Shown: positions 28,310 through 37,122 of the stretch, piece by piece
Position numbering within the stretch: position 1 is the first letter of the stretch
How the letters are laid out: the number at the start of each line of letters is the position of its first letter
Assembly: GCA_018241665.1 (NCBI GenBank)
Contig: JAFEDK010000003.1
Location: 1-64,000 of the forward strand
Direction: 5' to 3'
DNA from: Pseudomonadota bacterium
Lineage (GTDB): Bacteria; Pseudomonadota; Gammaproteobacteria; Burkholderiales; Rhodocyclaceae
DNA length: 64,000 bases
Made by a program: the position numbers and the translations under genes
The notes under the pieces: model-generated
What the model was told of the DNA's origin: nothing
The model's database searches: none
The model's input: only the letters and a program-made list of their open reading frames with translations

Positions 28310-29739
28310 GGACGCTCAGCCTCAAGCGCCGCCAGACCTTCTGGCTGGTCGGCGTGCTGTCCCTGCTGCTGGTCGTGGACGCCTGGTTCAGCTACGGCGA
28401 CGCCCAGCAGGCCGCCAACCAGGCCTACGACCGCTCCCTGTCGGCCTCCGTGCGCGGCATCGCCGAGCGCGTCTATGCCACCGAGAGCGAGGTGGTGGTG
28501 GACGTGCCCTACTCGGCGCTGGAGCTCTTCGAGGCGGGCAGCGCCGATCGCATCTACTACAGCGTGCAGATCCACGGCGGCGACATCATCACCGGCTACG
28601 AAGGCCTGCCGCCGCCCCCCACCGGCGACCACAACAAGGCAATCTTCTACGACGGCAGCTATCGGGGCGAATCGGTGCGCATCGGCGCCCTCATCAAGCC
28701 CTTGTACCGACCCGAGTTCCCCAAACCGGTGATGATCGTCGTCGCCGAAACCACCAACGCCCGCCAGGAAGTGGTGGCGCACCTGTTCTTCCGGGAATTC
28801 GCGCGCAAGGCCTTGGTCATCGCGGTGGCGCTGGCCGTAGCGCTGCTGGCCACGATCTTCGCGGTGAAACCCATAGACCGCCTCGGCCAGACCATCCGCG
28901 CCCGCCACGAGGACGATCTGACGCCCCTTGACGGCCGCGACGTGCCGGCGGAAGTCCAGCCACTGGTTGGCGCCATCAACCACCACCTGGACCGCATCGG
29001 GCGGATGCTGGAAGCCCGCCGCCGCTTCATCACCGACGCCGCCCACCAGCTGCGCACCCCGCTGGCAGTGCTCAATACCCAGGCCGAGTACGCCCTGCGT
29101 CAGGACGACGCCGGCGAGATGCGCCACGCGGTGGAAGCCCTGCACCGCAGCCTCGGCCAGGCCACCCGGCTGGCCAACCAGCTGCTGTCCCTGTCCCGTG
29201 CGGAGCCGATCAACGGTCTGATGTTGAAGCAGGAGGAGGTCGACCTCGCGGCCCTCGCCCGCGACGTGGTCATCGACCTGCTGGTGCTCGCCACCCGCCG
29301 GGACATCGACCTGGGCATCGAGGGCAGCGACGCTTCCGTAATGGTCCGCGGTCAGCCACTGCTACTGCGCGAGATGATCTCCAACCTGGTGGACAACGCC
29401 TTGCGCTACACGCCGGCCGGCGGCGTCGTGACGGTGCAGGTGGATGTGCAGGGAGACGTCACCGACTCGCCGCCGATGGCACGCCTGCGGGTCACCGACA
29501 ACGGCCCGGGCATTCCATCTGACAGCCGGAGCACGGTGTTCCTGCGCTTCTATCGTCTGCCCGGCACCGACCACACGGGCAGCGGGCTGGGCCTGTCGAT
29601 CGTCAAGGAGATCGTGCTCGGCCACCACGGCGAGATCGCACTGGATGATGCCCGGCCGGACGCCGCCGAACGGCCGGGGCTGGCCGTCACCGTGCGCCTG
29701 CCGCTCGCCGCCGCGGCGGACTCAGCGCACGAGGAATGA
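28306..29739 (+). CDS. tctE: TctE-like sensor histidine kinase
   Basis: Membrane sensor kinase of 477 aa, partner of the upstream regulator. TM1 lies at about 13-30, a periplasmic TctE-type sensor domain at about 31-165 and TM2 at about 170-192. The HisKA domain has its phospho-His in FITDAAHQLRTPLAVL (near 245). HATPase motifs are N box EMISNLVDNALRYTPAGG, VTDNGPGI and GSGLGLSIVKEI. The ATG at 28306 overlaps the regulator's stop (ATGA). Confidence 0.92.
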   Translation: MRTLSLKRRQTFWLVGVLSLLLVVDAWFSYGDAQQAANQAYDRSLSASVRGIAERVYATESEVVVDVPYSALELFEAGSADRIYYSVQIHGGDIITGYEGLPPPPTGDHNKAIFYDGSYRGESVRIGALIKPLYRPEFPKPVMIVVAETTNARQEVVAHLFFREFARKALVIAVALAVALLATIFAVKPIDRLGQTIRARHEDDLTPLDGRDVPAEVQPLVGAINHHLDRIGRMLEARRRFITDAAHQLRTPLAVLNTQAEYALRQDDAGEMRHAVEALHRSLGQATRLANQLLSLSRAEPINGLMLKQEEVDLAALARDVVIDLLVLATRRDIDLGIEGSDASVMVRGQPLLLREMISNLVDNALRYTPAGGVVTVQVDVQGDVTDSPPMARLRVTDNGPGIPSDSRSTVFLRFYRLPGTDHTGSGLGLSIVKEIVLGHHGEIALDDARPDAAERPGLAVTVRLPLAAAADSAHEE

Positions 29740-30666
29740 ACGGAAGCTGTTTTCCTTGCCGAGGACGAGGCGGCCGAACTCATCCAGCAGCTCGGGGCCG
29801 ATGGCCTCCGCCGGCAAGCGACAGGATGCGAAGCCAAAACGCTCCAGGTTGCGCGACTCGACGATCACCTGGCGGTTCTCGAAATCAGCCCGCCACACCA
29901 CCTGCACGCTGATCTCGTCGGTCACCGTGAAGGTGCCCATTTCGAGCTCGCGCTGGCGGTTGCGCCGCTCCACACATTCGAAGCGCAGCCCCAGGTCGAA
30001 CAGCATCTGGCGCAGGCGTTCGACCGCATGGCCAGCCCGCTCGATGATGCGCACGCCACCGCCCTTCAGCGTGTAGCCGAGGGTCACCCGCTCGATACGG
30101 CCGCCATCGCTCTCCGCCTGGGTGCGGAAATCGGCAAAGCCCTCCAGCCAGGCCAGGTTGCGGAAGGCGTCGCCTGCATCCATGAAGATGTAGTTCCGCG
30201 CCACCTGGGGCTTGAGATAGTTGAGCTGGGTGGTCAGGTCATGGAAATACTCGAAGGCCGCCCGCAGGCGCCGATCCAGGCTGGTCTTCGCCGCATCGAC
30301 ACGCTCGAAGGCATCTTCGGCCGCCCGCTGGCGGGTCGCCACCTCGCCGCGCAACTGGTCCAGCAGGCCGCCCGCCCGCAGCGTCGGCACCGGCTCCTCA
30401 TCTTTCTGCGCGGCCGCCGAGCGCCCACCCAGACGCACCGTCGGGAAGTCATTGCCCGGTACCTCGTGGTAAGTCTCGGTCGAGCGCTTGAGCCCCAGGT
30501 AGCGGGAATCGACCTCCTGGACGCGCTTGCGCGCGGCCTCCAGATCGAAGGAATTGATGTCGGCGAGCAGGGCCGCGGCCTCCGCATCCAGCGTATTGGC
30601 CTTGGCGTCCTCGTGTCGGCCTTCGTCCTTGTCCGGACAGGAATCCGGGAGGGAAGGGGAGGCCAT
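29722..30666 (-). CDS. Conserved-looking protein, function not recognised
   Basis: A 314-residue soluble protein, convergent with tctE and overlapping its end by 18 nt. The start is uncertain: ATG 30666, or GTG 30702 for 12 more residues; neither has a clear ribosome site. The first half is helical and charged with coiled-coil character (LDAEAAALLADINSFDLEAA, DQLRGEVATRQRAAEDAFER). The second half is a mixed domain (DFRTQAESDGGRIERVTLGY, GTFTVTDEISVQVVWRADFE). No signal peptide, membrane segment, metal or nucleotide motif. Coding bias is normal for the region, so it looks real. Confidence 0.75.
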   Translation of the reverse strand: MASPSLPDSCPDKDEGRHEDAKANTLDAEAAALLADINSFDLEAARKRVQEVDSRYLGLKRSTETYHEVPGNDFPTVRLGGRSAAAQKDEEPVPTLRAGGLLDQLRGEVATRQRAAEDAFERVDAAKTSLDRRLRAAFEYFHDLTTQLNYLKPQVARNYIFMDAGDAFRNLAWLEGFADFRTQAESDGGRIERVTLGYTLKGGGVRIIERAGHAVERLRQMLFDLGLRFECVERRNRQRELEMGTFTVTDEISVQVVWRADFENRQVIVESRNLERFGFASCRLPAEAIGPELLDEFGRLVLGKENSFRSFLVR

Positions 30667-30909
30667 GCCACGGCCGGGAGGGGAAAAGGAGTCAGGTTGC
30701 ACGGAAATCAGGGCGCCACGCGAATGTGATCCGACAGGAAGGACCGGGGGTTATTACAGATGCAAGTATTCCGCCGCCCGCAGGCCCGGTCAATCCCATA
30801 ATGGTGCAGGATTACCCGCTTATCCATGTGAAAAAATCCCCATTCCGGCAAGTCGTTCCCCAAAGCAGGCACGATCCCCTATTTCGAGCAGGAGCCGGAC
30901 CACGAAGGC

Positions 30910-30939
30910 TTGCGCAGGCCAAGGACATGCGGTTAGACT
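30910..30939 (+). promoter_or_regulatory. Sigma-70 promoter of the cobalamin operon
   Basis: TTGCGC (30910) and TAGACT (30934) are separated by 18 nt, and the start would fall near 30946, exactly where the riboswitch begins. Confidence 0.5.
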
Positions 30940-30947
30940 CCGGGCCG

Positions 30948-31140
30948 TTACGGGTGCCAACCCTGCGTCTGCAGGGAAGGTGAAACGGGAAGTCCGGTGA
31001 CGTCGGGAGCATGCTCTCCCCGACCATTCCGGCGCAGCCCCCGCTGCTGTAAGCCTGACGAATCTGCCTCACGCCACTGGGTTTTTCCCCGGGAAGGTTG
31101 GCAGACGAGAGTGAAGGCGAGCCAGAAGACCGGCCTGTGA
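30948..31140 (+). promoter_or_regulatory. Cobalamin (AdoCbl) riboswitch
   Basis: The conserved B12-box elements appear in order: GGTGCCAACCCTG paired region, GGGAAGTCCGGTG, the core GCAGCCCCCGCTGCTGTAA at about 31033-31051, CGCCACTGGG, GGGAAGGTTGGCAGACG and a closing GCCAGAAGACCGGCC. This is the usual cobalamin class I layout. It precedes cbiM by about 200 nt, so the operon should be switched off by adenosylcobalamin. The expression platform lies in 31140-31341. Confidence 0.93.
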
Positions 31141-31341
31141 CGATTTGGTGTGGTACCGGCCCCGGGGTGTGGGCAGATCCGACCGATGGGCTTGCCCAGA
31201 CCCGCTGTCGTCCCGTTCCTCCTGACTTTTTCCGGAGCCGTCGCCGCCACAGGTCCGCACCCGCCTGGTCAGTATGCGTTTGTTCTGCACATCCCCGTTG
31301 CCCTGCCGCACTTCGTTCAACCGACACGAAGGAAAGCAAAC

Positions 31342-31968
31342 ATGCACATCGAACCGGGGTACGTCGCCAGTGCCAAGATCGTCGCCGCCAACGCCGCCGC
31401 CGTGGCGCTGCTCGGCAGCCAGTCCGTCCACCTCCTCAAGCAACCGCAGCTGATCGTCCGCACGCTGATCGCCGGCGTCCTGTTCACGCTGTTCATGCAG
31501 GCCTTCCATCTGAAGGTCGGCCCGTCCGAACTGCACTTCCTCGGCGCCATGCCGATCTACCTGTCCCTCGGCTTCGTGCCGGCCCTGTTCGGCTTCGCCA
31601 TCGGCCTGCTGGCCCAGGGCCTGCTGTTCGAGCCGACCGACCTGGTGCATCTGGGCGTCAACACCCTGTCCCTCGCCGTGCCGCTGATGCTGGTGCATGC
31701 CACCTTCGGCCAGCGCCTCGCCCGGCTTGATGTACGCAGCATCCTCAAGCTCGATGCCGCCTACTACAGCGGCGTGACCCTGATGGTTGGCTTCTGGCTC
31801 GCCATCGGCGAGGTAGCCACGCCCTTCTCCGCCTGGCTCGCCTTCGCTTCGTCCTACGCCGCCATCGTGATGGTCGAGCCGATCTTCACGCTGCTCGCCC
31901 TGCAGGCCATCGGCCGCCGCCAGGACAATGCAGCAGTGCGCTTCTGCTTCGCTCCGCAGGCTGCCTGA
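31342..31968 (+). CDS. CbiM-type cobalt ECF transporter permease
   Basis: A 208-residue membrane protein of the CbiM/energy-coupling-factor S-component family, which captures Co2+ for corrin synthesis. MHIEPGYVASAKI is the family start, where His2 and the free N-terminus form the metal site. Five or six hydrophobic segments follow. The ATG at 31342 is fixed by this motif; the frame is open upstream but into the riboswitch. The other ECF subunits (CbiN/Q/O) are not seen in this operon. Its stop overlaps the cobM ATG (TGATG). Confidence 0.88.
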   Translation: MHIEPGYVASAKIVAANAAAVALLGSQSVHLLKQPQLIVRTLIAGVLFTLFMQAFHLKVGPSELHFLGAMPIYLSLGFVPALFGFAIGLLAQGLLFEPTDLVHLGVNTLSLAVPLMLVHATFGQRLARLDVRSILKLDAAYYSGVTLMVGFWLAIGEVATPFSAWLAFASSYAAIVMVEPIFTLLALQAIGRRQDNAAVRFCFAPQAA

Positions 31969-32768
31969 TGGCCGGCAAGGTCTGGTTCGTGGGCGCCGGT
32001 CCGGGCGACCCGGAGCTGCTCACCGTGAAGGGCCGCCGCCTGCTCGAAGAAGCCGGCGCGATCCTCTTCGCCGGCTCGCTGGTGGATCAGGCGGCGACGC
32101 TGTTCGCGCCGCCCGGCTGCGAGATCCGCGACTCCAAGGACATGACGCTGGAAGAGATGAGCGCCTGGCTCCTCGACCAGACCGCCCGCCACGCCACCGT
32201 GGTGCGCCTGCAGACCGGTGACCCCGGCCTGTACGGCGCGCTGGTGGAGATGACCCGCCCGCTCACCGCCGCCGGCATCGAATGGGCGGTGGTGCCGGGC
32301 GTCTCGTCGGCCTTCGCCTCGGCGGCGGCGGCCGGCGAGACCCTGACGCTGCCGGAAGTCACGCAGACGGTGATCCTGACCCGCGTCGCCGGGCGCACGC
32401 CGATGCCAGCGGGCGAGGAACTGGAAGCCCTGGCCGCCCACCGGACCACGCTCTGCATCTTCCTGTCGATCACCCTGCTGCACGAGGTGCAGCGCGCGCT
32501 GCGTGCCGCCGGCTGGGCCGAGGACGCGCCGATCGTGGTCGTGCAGAAGGCCAGCTGGCCGGGCGAGGAGAAGATCGTCCGCGGCACCCTCGCCGACATC
32601 AAGAAACGCTGCCAGGCCGAGAAGATCGCCAGCCAGGCAATGATCATCGCCAGCCCCACGCTGGGCGCCGCCGACTGGCCGACCCTGGCCCGCTCCAAGC
32701 TCTACGACCCGGCCTTCGGCCACCGCTTCCGCAAGGCTTCGGCCCCCTCTGAAGAGACTTCCGCATGA
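31968..32768 (+). CDS. cobM: Precorrin-4/cobalt-precorrin-4 C11-methyltransferase
   Basis: SAM-dependent methyltransferase, 266 aa, methylating C11 in the corrin ring. The tetrapyrrole methylase motifs are VWFVGAGPGDPELLTVKGRR at the N-terminus, VVRLQTGDPGLYGALVEM and VVPGVSSAFASAAAAGETLT. Length and the PGVSSAFASAAA pattern fit CobM/CbiF rather than other family members. Overlaps cbiX by 4 nt. Confidence 0.93.
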   Translation: MAGKVWFVGAGPGDPELLTVKGRRLLEEAGAILFAGSLVDQAATLFAPPGCEIRDSKDMTLEEMSAWLLDQTARHATVVRLQTGDPGLYGALVEMTRPLTAAGIEWAVVPGVSSAFASAAAAGETLTLPEVTQTVILTRVAGRTPMPAGEELEALAAHRTTLCIFLSITLLHEVQRALRAAGWAEDAPIVVVQKASWPGEEKIVRGTLADIKKRCQAEKIASQAMIIASPTLGAADWPTLARSKLYDPAFGHRFRKASAPSEETSA

Positions 32769-33673
32769 ACGACACCACCCTGCTCCTCGTCGGCCACGGC
32801 TCCCGCAACCGGGATGGCAACAAGGAAATCCTGCACTTCACCGCCCAGTGGCGCGAACGCCACCCGGCCTGGCGCATCGAGGTGTGCTTCATCGAGCACG
32901 CCGACGTGCTGCTCGCCGAAGGCCTCGACCGCGCCGCCACGGGCAGCCGCCGGGTGGTCGTGCTGCCCTTCATCCTCAACGCCGCCGGCCACGTGAAGAT
33001 GGAGCTGCCGGCCGCCATCGAGGACGCCCGCGCCCGCCACCCCGGCGTGGACTTCGGCTGCACCCGCCACCTGGGCATGGGCCGCGAGATCCTTGCCGTG
33101 CTGCAGGCCCAGCTCGACCGCCTGATGAAATTCCTGGCGATGCCCGACCCCCAGACCACCGGCGTGGTCCTCCTCGGCCGCGGCTCCTCGGACGCCGGCG
33201 CCAACGGTGAACTGGCCCGCATGGCGCGCTGGCTCTTCGAGGACAACGACCACGAGCTGGTGGACCTGGCCTTCACCGGCGTCACCTGGCCGCGCCTCGA
33301 AACCATCGTCCAGCGCCAGGTGCGCCTGGGCATGACGCAGATCTGCGTGGTGCCGGTGTACCTGTTCACCGGCGTGCTGATCGAACGCATCCAGGCCCAA
33401 CTGGAGCGCCTGCGCCAGCAATACCCGCAGGTCGCCTTCGCGCTGGGCACCCACTTCGGCTTCGACAAGGGCATCTTTGACCTGCTCGACACCCGCGTGG
33501 CCGGCGCTGAACTGCCGGAGGGCGGCCTGCTCGAATGCGACGGCTGCAAGTACCGCCAGGCCGCCGAAGCCGAGCACCTGCACGACCACAGCCACACCCA
33601 CACCGGCCATGCCGGCTGCGGCCACGAGCATGGTCATGGCCATGAACACACCCATGAACACGCTCATGCCTGA
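32765..33673 (+). CDS. cbiX: Sirohydrochlorin cobaltochelatase CbiX with His-rich tail
   Basis: Inserts Co2+ early into sirohydrochlorin, the committed step of the anaerobic route. The 302-residue product has the chelatase start LLLVGHGSRNRDGN and a second half repeating the fold (VVLLGRGSSDAGANGELARM), the long CbiX form. The C-terminus has a Cys pair (LECDGCKYR) and then about 30 residues packed with His (HDHSHTHTGHAGCGHEHGHG), likely a cobalt-storage arm. The ATG overlaps cobM by 4 nt. Confidence 0.95.
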   Translation: MNDTTLLLVGHGSRNRDGNKEILHFTAQWRERHPAWRIEVCFIEHADVLLAEGLDRAATGSRRVVVLPFILNAAGHVKMELPAAIEDARARHPGVDFGCTRHLGMGREILAVLQAQLDRLMKFLAMPDPQTTGVVLLGRGSSDAGANGELARMARWLFEDNDHELVDLAFTGVTWPRLETIVQRQVRLGMTQICVVPVYLFTGVLIERIQAQLERLRQQYPQVAFALGTHFGFDKGIFDLLDTRVAGAELPEGGLLECDGCKYRQAAEAEHLHDHSHTHTGHAGCGHEHGHGHEHTHEHAHA

Positions 33674-33707
33674 GCCACTCAAGGGCTGATCTTGGCACCT
33701 CTGATCC

Positions 33708-33773
33708 GTGGGGGCGAATTCATTCGCCCGCGGACCTTGATGAACCCACATGGGCGAATGAACTCGCCCCCAC
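33708..33773. repeat. REPIN-like double hairpin, copy B
   Basis: Arms at 33708-33729 and 33752-33773 in inverted orientation; the right arm has one change (GAACTCGCC for GAATTCGCC). It lies between cbiX and the methylmutase gene, inside the operon. The rest of the 233-nt gap (33674-33906) shows no gene. Confidence 0.92.
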
Positions 33774-33906
33774 AGCCAAGGCCACAGCCACTGAGTCAGC
33801 CCGACCTCAGCCACAACAAGAAGCCAGCCCCCGACAACAGCAAGAGCGCTCAACCGCCGGACGCCCGTATGCGACCTGCCCGGTCCCCCCACGAACACCA
33901 ACAGCC

Positions 33907-34584
33907 ATGACCACCGCCAACACTGTCACCGAACAGCTCACCGCCGCCGGCCGCGCCATCGAGCACGACTCCTTCGCGATCATCGACCAGGAAGCCGGCC
34001 CCCATGCCTACAGCGCCGAGCAATGGCCGCTGGTGCGGCGGATGATCCACGCCAACGCCGACTTCGAGTTCAACGGTCTCACCGCCTTCCACCCGCAGGC
34101 CATGCAGGCCGGGCTGGAACGCATCCTGGCCGGCAACACGCCGGTCGTCGCCGACGTGGAAATGATCTGCGTCGGCCTGTCGCAGCCGCGCCTGAGCCAC
34201 TTCGGCATGAAGACCCACCAGTTCATCTCCGACCCGGACGTGATCGCCGCCGCCCAGGCCGAGGACACCACCCGCGCCGTGCAGGCCATGCGCAAGGCCC
34301 ACCGGCATGGCCTCCTCGACGGCGCCATCATCGGCATCGGCAACGCGCCCACCGCGTTGATCGAGGTCGTCCGGCTGATCCGCGAGAAAGGCGTCCGCCC
34401 GGCCCTGGTCGTCGGCATGCCGGTCGGCTTCGTCTCGGCAGCCGAATCCAAGGACCTGCTGATGGAGCTGGGCGACACCCCGTGGGTCGCCATCCGCGGA
34501 CGCAAGGGCGGCTCGACGCTGGTCGTCGCGGCCATCCACGCCATCCTGGGCCTGGCCGAAGAGCGCCAGCGCCAGGCCGCCTGA
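33907..34584 (+). CDS. cobH: Precorrin-8X methylmutase
   Basis: Moves the C11 methyl group to C12 to form (cobalt-)hydrogenobyrinic acid; CobH/CbiC family, 225 aa. Conserved stretches are IIDQEAGPHAYSAEQWPLVR, ADFEFNGLTAFHPQAMQAG and GIGNAPTALIEVVRLIREKG, the last binding the substrate carboxylates. His in HHFGMK-like position (SHFGMKTHQF) is present. Eight nt separate it from cbiD. Confidence 0.95.
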   Translation: MTTANTVTEQLTAAGRAIEHDSFAIIDQEAGPHAYSAEQWPLVRRMIHANADFEFNGLTAFHPQAMQAGLERILAGNTPVVADVEMICVGLSQPRLSHFGMKTHQFISDPDVIAAAQAEDTTRAVQAMRKAHRHGLLDGAIIGIGNAPTALIEVVRLIREKGVRPALVVGMPVGFVSAAESKDLLMELGDTPWVAIRGRKGGSTLVVAAIHAILGLAEERQRQAA

Positions 34585-34592
34585 GGCCGCCG

Positions 34593-35744
34593 ATGGCTGC
34601 AGGTCACACCCTCCCCGAGAAGGTCCGCAAAGGCGATCCGAAACGGGATCGCGGCAACCGCACGGGCTTCTCCACCGGCGCCAACTCCGCCGCCGCCGCC
34701 GCCGCCGCGACCCTCGGGCTGGTCCAGGGGCGCGTGCCGGAGGCGATCGAATGCGTGCTGCCCAACACTCAGCGGGTGCGCTTTTCCATCACCGACGGGT
34801 GGACCGACGGCCAGCATGCCCGCGCGGTCAGCATCAAGGATGCCGGCGACGACCCGGACGCCACCAACGGCGCCCACCTCACCGCCGAAGTCGAGCGCCT
34901 GCCCGGCGCCGCCGGCCAGATCGTGCTGCGCGGCGGCCCCGGCGTCGGCACTGTCACCAAGCCCGGCCTCGGGCTCGACGTGGGCGGGCCGGCGATCAAC
35001 CCGGTGCCCCGCCGCAACATCACCGACAACGTACGCGCCGCCGGCGCCCCCATCCTCGAAGCCGGCGACGGCATCGCGGTGACCATCTCGGTGCCCGGCG
35101 GCGAGGAGATGGCCAAGAAGACCCTCAACGCCCGCCTCGGCATCCTCGGCGGCATCTCCATCCTCGGCACCACCGGCATTGTGCGCCCGTACTCCACCGC
35201 AGCCTTCCGGGCCAGTGTGGTGCAGGCGGTGGACGTGGCCGCCAACCAGGGCCAGACCAGCGTGGTATTCACCACCGGTGGGCGCACCGAGAAATGCGCG
35301 ATGCGCTGCTTCCCGGAGCTGGACGAAGCCTGCTTCGTGCAGATGGGCGACTTCGTCAAGGCCGCCTTCCAGACCGCCGTCAAGCAGGGCATGCAGCACA
35401 TCATCGTCGGCGCAATGGTCGGCAAGCTCACCAAGATCGCCCAGGGCCTGTCCGTCACCCACGCCTGGCGCGAGGAGGTGGACCGGGAGCTGATCGCCTC
35501 GGCCGCTGCCGAGGTCGGCGCCCCGCCTGATCTGGTCGAGGAGATCCGCGCCGCCGAGACGGCCCGCTTCGCCGCCGAGCGGCTGGCCGAGCTGAACCTG
35601 ACCATCGCCTTCCATCGGGCCCTCGCCGAGCGCGCCATCCGCAGCCTGCGCGAACGCTACCCCGGCCCCCATCACCTCACCGTGCTCGCCTGCAATTTCG
35701 AAGGCGTGCCCATCGTCACCGTCGAAGAACATGAACTCGCCTGA
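34593..35744 (+). CDS. cbiD: CbiD, cobalt-precorrin-5B C1-methyltransferase
   Basis: C1-methylating enzyme specific to the anaerobic cobalamin route. The 383-residue product begins with RGNRTGFSTGANSAAAAAAA, the CbiD N-terminal pattern. GGPGVGTVTKPGLGLDVGGPAINPVPR (only the first part GGPGVGTVTKPGLGLDVGGP need be matched) and the central ILGTTGIVRPYSTAAFRAS follow. I take the ATG at 34593. It overlaps cbiET by 14 nt. Confidence 0.95.
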   Translation: MAAGHTLPEKVRKGDPKRDRGNRTGFSTGANSAAAAAAATLGLVQGRVPEAIECVLPNTQRVRFSITDGWTDGQHARAVSIKDAGDDPDATNGAHLTAEVERLPGAAGQIVLRGGPGVGTVTKPGLGLDVGGPAINPVPRRNITDNVRAAGAPILEAGDGIAVTISVPGGEEMAKKTLNARLGILGGISILGTTGIVRPYSTAAFRASVVQAVDVAANQGQTSVVFTTGGRTEKCAMRCFPELDEACFVQMGDFVKAAFQTAVKQGMQHIIVGAMVGKLTKIAQGLSVTHAWREEVDRELIASAAAEVGAPPDLVEEIRAAETARFAAERLAELNLTIAFHRALAERAIRSLRERYPGPHHLTVLACNFEGVPIVTVEEHELA

Positions 35745-37122
35745 ACTGTGCCGCATCGTCGGCATCCTCGATGACGGCTGGTTCGGCCTGGGCGACCCGG
35801 CCCGCACCACCCTCATCGAATCCGATCTCCTCATCGGCGCCCGCCGCACGCTGGATCTCGTGGCCCCCTACCTCCCTCCCAGGGTGGAACTGCGAGATAT
35901 GGACGGCCAACTCGGCCGTGTCCCGGAATGGGTCCGTGCGGCGCGCGGCGCCGGCCACACCAGCACCGTGCTGGCCACCGGCGATCCCCTGTGCCACGGC
36001 ATCGCCAGCTTCCTGGCCGGCAAGCTCGGCACGGATGCCATCGCGGTGCTCCCCGCCGTGTCCACGCTGCAACTGGCCTTCGCCCGCTTCAAGAAATGCT
36101 GGCAAGCCGCCGCCATCGCCTCGGTGCACAGCCGCGACGCTGGCGAATGGCAGATCGGCGCAACGCCCGAGCACGGCCTCTACCCGCTCGTCCGCGCGGC
36201 CTCCCGGCACGCGCTGATCGGTGCCTTCACCAGCCCGGACAACAACCCGGCGCGCATTGCCCGGGCGCTGATCACCGCCGGCCACAAGGACGATTTCCGC
36301 CTGTCGGTCGCCGCCCGCCTGTGCCTGCCGGACGAGGCCCTGTTTGCCGACCTGCCGCTGGGCGACGCCGCCGGCATGGACTTCCCCGATCCGAACATCG
36401 TCGTGCTGGAGCGCATCACGCCGCCCGACAGCCGCGCCACCTTCGGCTTCGACGACGCCGACTTCGTACAGCGCGCCCCCGAGAAAGGCCTCATCACCAA
36501 GCAGGAAGCCCGCGCCCTGTCTCTCGCCAAGCTGGGCCTGCGCCCCGACAGCCGGGTGTGGGACATCGGCGCCGGCTCCGGCTCGGTGGGTCTCGAAGCC
36601 GCCCGCCTGGCTTACGACGGCCACGTGTGGGCCATCGAGAAGAACCCCGGCGACGCCGACAACGCCCGCGAGAACGCCCGCCGCCTGAAGGCCAGCAACT
36701 ACACGCTGATGGAAGGCAAGGCACCGGCCGGGCTGGATCAATGGCCCGATCCGGACGCCGTCTTCATCGGCGGCTCCGGCGGCGAACTGGCCGAGCTGAT
36801 CCGCCTGGTCCTCGCCCGCCTGCGCCCGCACGGACGCCTGGTGATGAACTTCGTGACGCTGGAGAACCTGGCCACCGCCACCGCCGCACTTACCGAAGCC
36901 GGCGCTACGTGGGATGTGGTCCAGCTGCAGGCCGCCCGCAGCCAGCCCATCCTCGACATGCACCGTCTCGCCGCGCAGAACCCGGTGTGGATCGTCTCGG
37001 CCAGTGGGGGCGAATTCATTCGCCCACGGACTTTGGTCAACGCACAAAGGGCGAATGAATTCGCCCCCACTCAGACACCGCCCTCGGAAATCACGTCCCA
37101 ACAGCAAGGAGCCGCCCAATGA
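35731..37122 (+). CDS. cobL: CbiET fusion, precorrin-6Y methyltransferase/decarboxylase
   Basis: Bifunctional enzyme: CbiE domain (about 1-210) methylates C5, and CbiT domain (about 235-420) methylates C15 and decarboxylates. CbiE shows ATGDPLCHGIASFLAGKLG and LPAVSTLQLAFARF; CbiT shows LGLRPDSRVWDIGAGSGSVG, the SAM loop. The last 40 residues are abnormal: after NPVWIVSA the sequence GGEFIRPRTLVNAQRANEFA is encoded by REPIN copy C read in-frame, followed by about 17 unrelated residues. The enzyme core is complete. Its stop overlaps the next ATG (ATGA, 37119). Confidence 0.95.
   Translation: MNSPELCRIVGILDDGWFGLGDPARTTLIESDLLIGARRTLDLVAPYLPPRVELRDMDGQLGRVPEWVRAARGAGHTSTVLATGDPLCHGIASFLAGKLGTDAIAVLPAVSTLQLAFARFKKCWQAAAIASVHSRDAGEWQIGATPEHGLYPLVRAASRHALIGAFTSPDNNPARIARALITAGHKDDFRLSVAARLCLPDEALFADLPLGDAAGMDFPDPNIVVLERITPPDSRATFGFDDADFVQRAPEKGLITKQEARALSLAKLGLRPDSRVWDIGAGSGSVGLEAARLAYDGHVWAIEKNPGDADNARENARRLKASNYTLMEGKAPAGLDQWPDPDAVFIGGSGGELAELIRLVLARLRPHGRLVMNFVTLENLATATAALTEAGATWDVVQLQAARSQPILDMHRLAAQNPVWIVSASGGEFIRPRTLVNAQRANEFAPTQTPPSEITSQQQGAAQ
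37004..37070. repeat. REPIN-like double hairpin, copy C, within cbiET
   Basis: Arms at 37004-37025 and 37049-37070 in inverted orientation. The whole element is inside the cbiET reading frame with no stop and adds 22 residues to the C-terminus. Confidence 0.93.

Noticed and set aside
24595-29739. A 1714-codon open frame on the plus strand across the ABC transporter genes
   Set aside because: It is the antisense of the permease, ATPase and binding protein, kept open by high GC at third positions. Its translation is His/Arg/Gln-rich low-quality sequence; only the last part is the real tctE.
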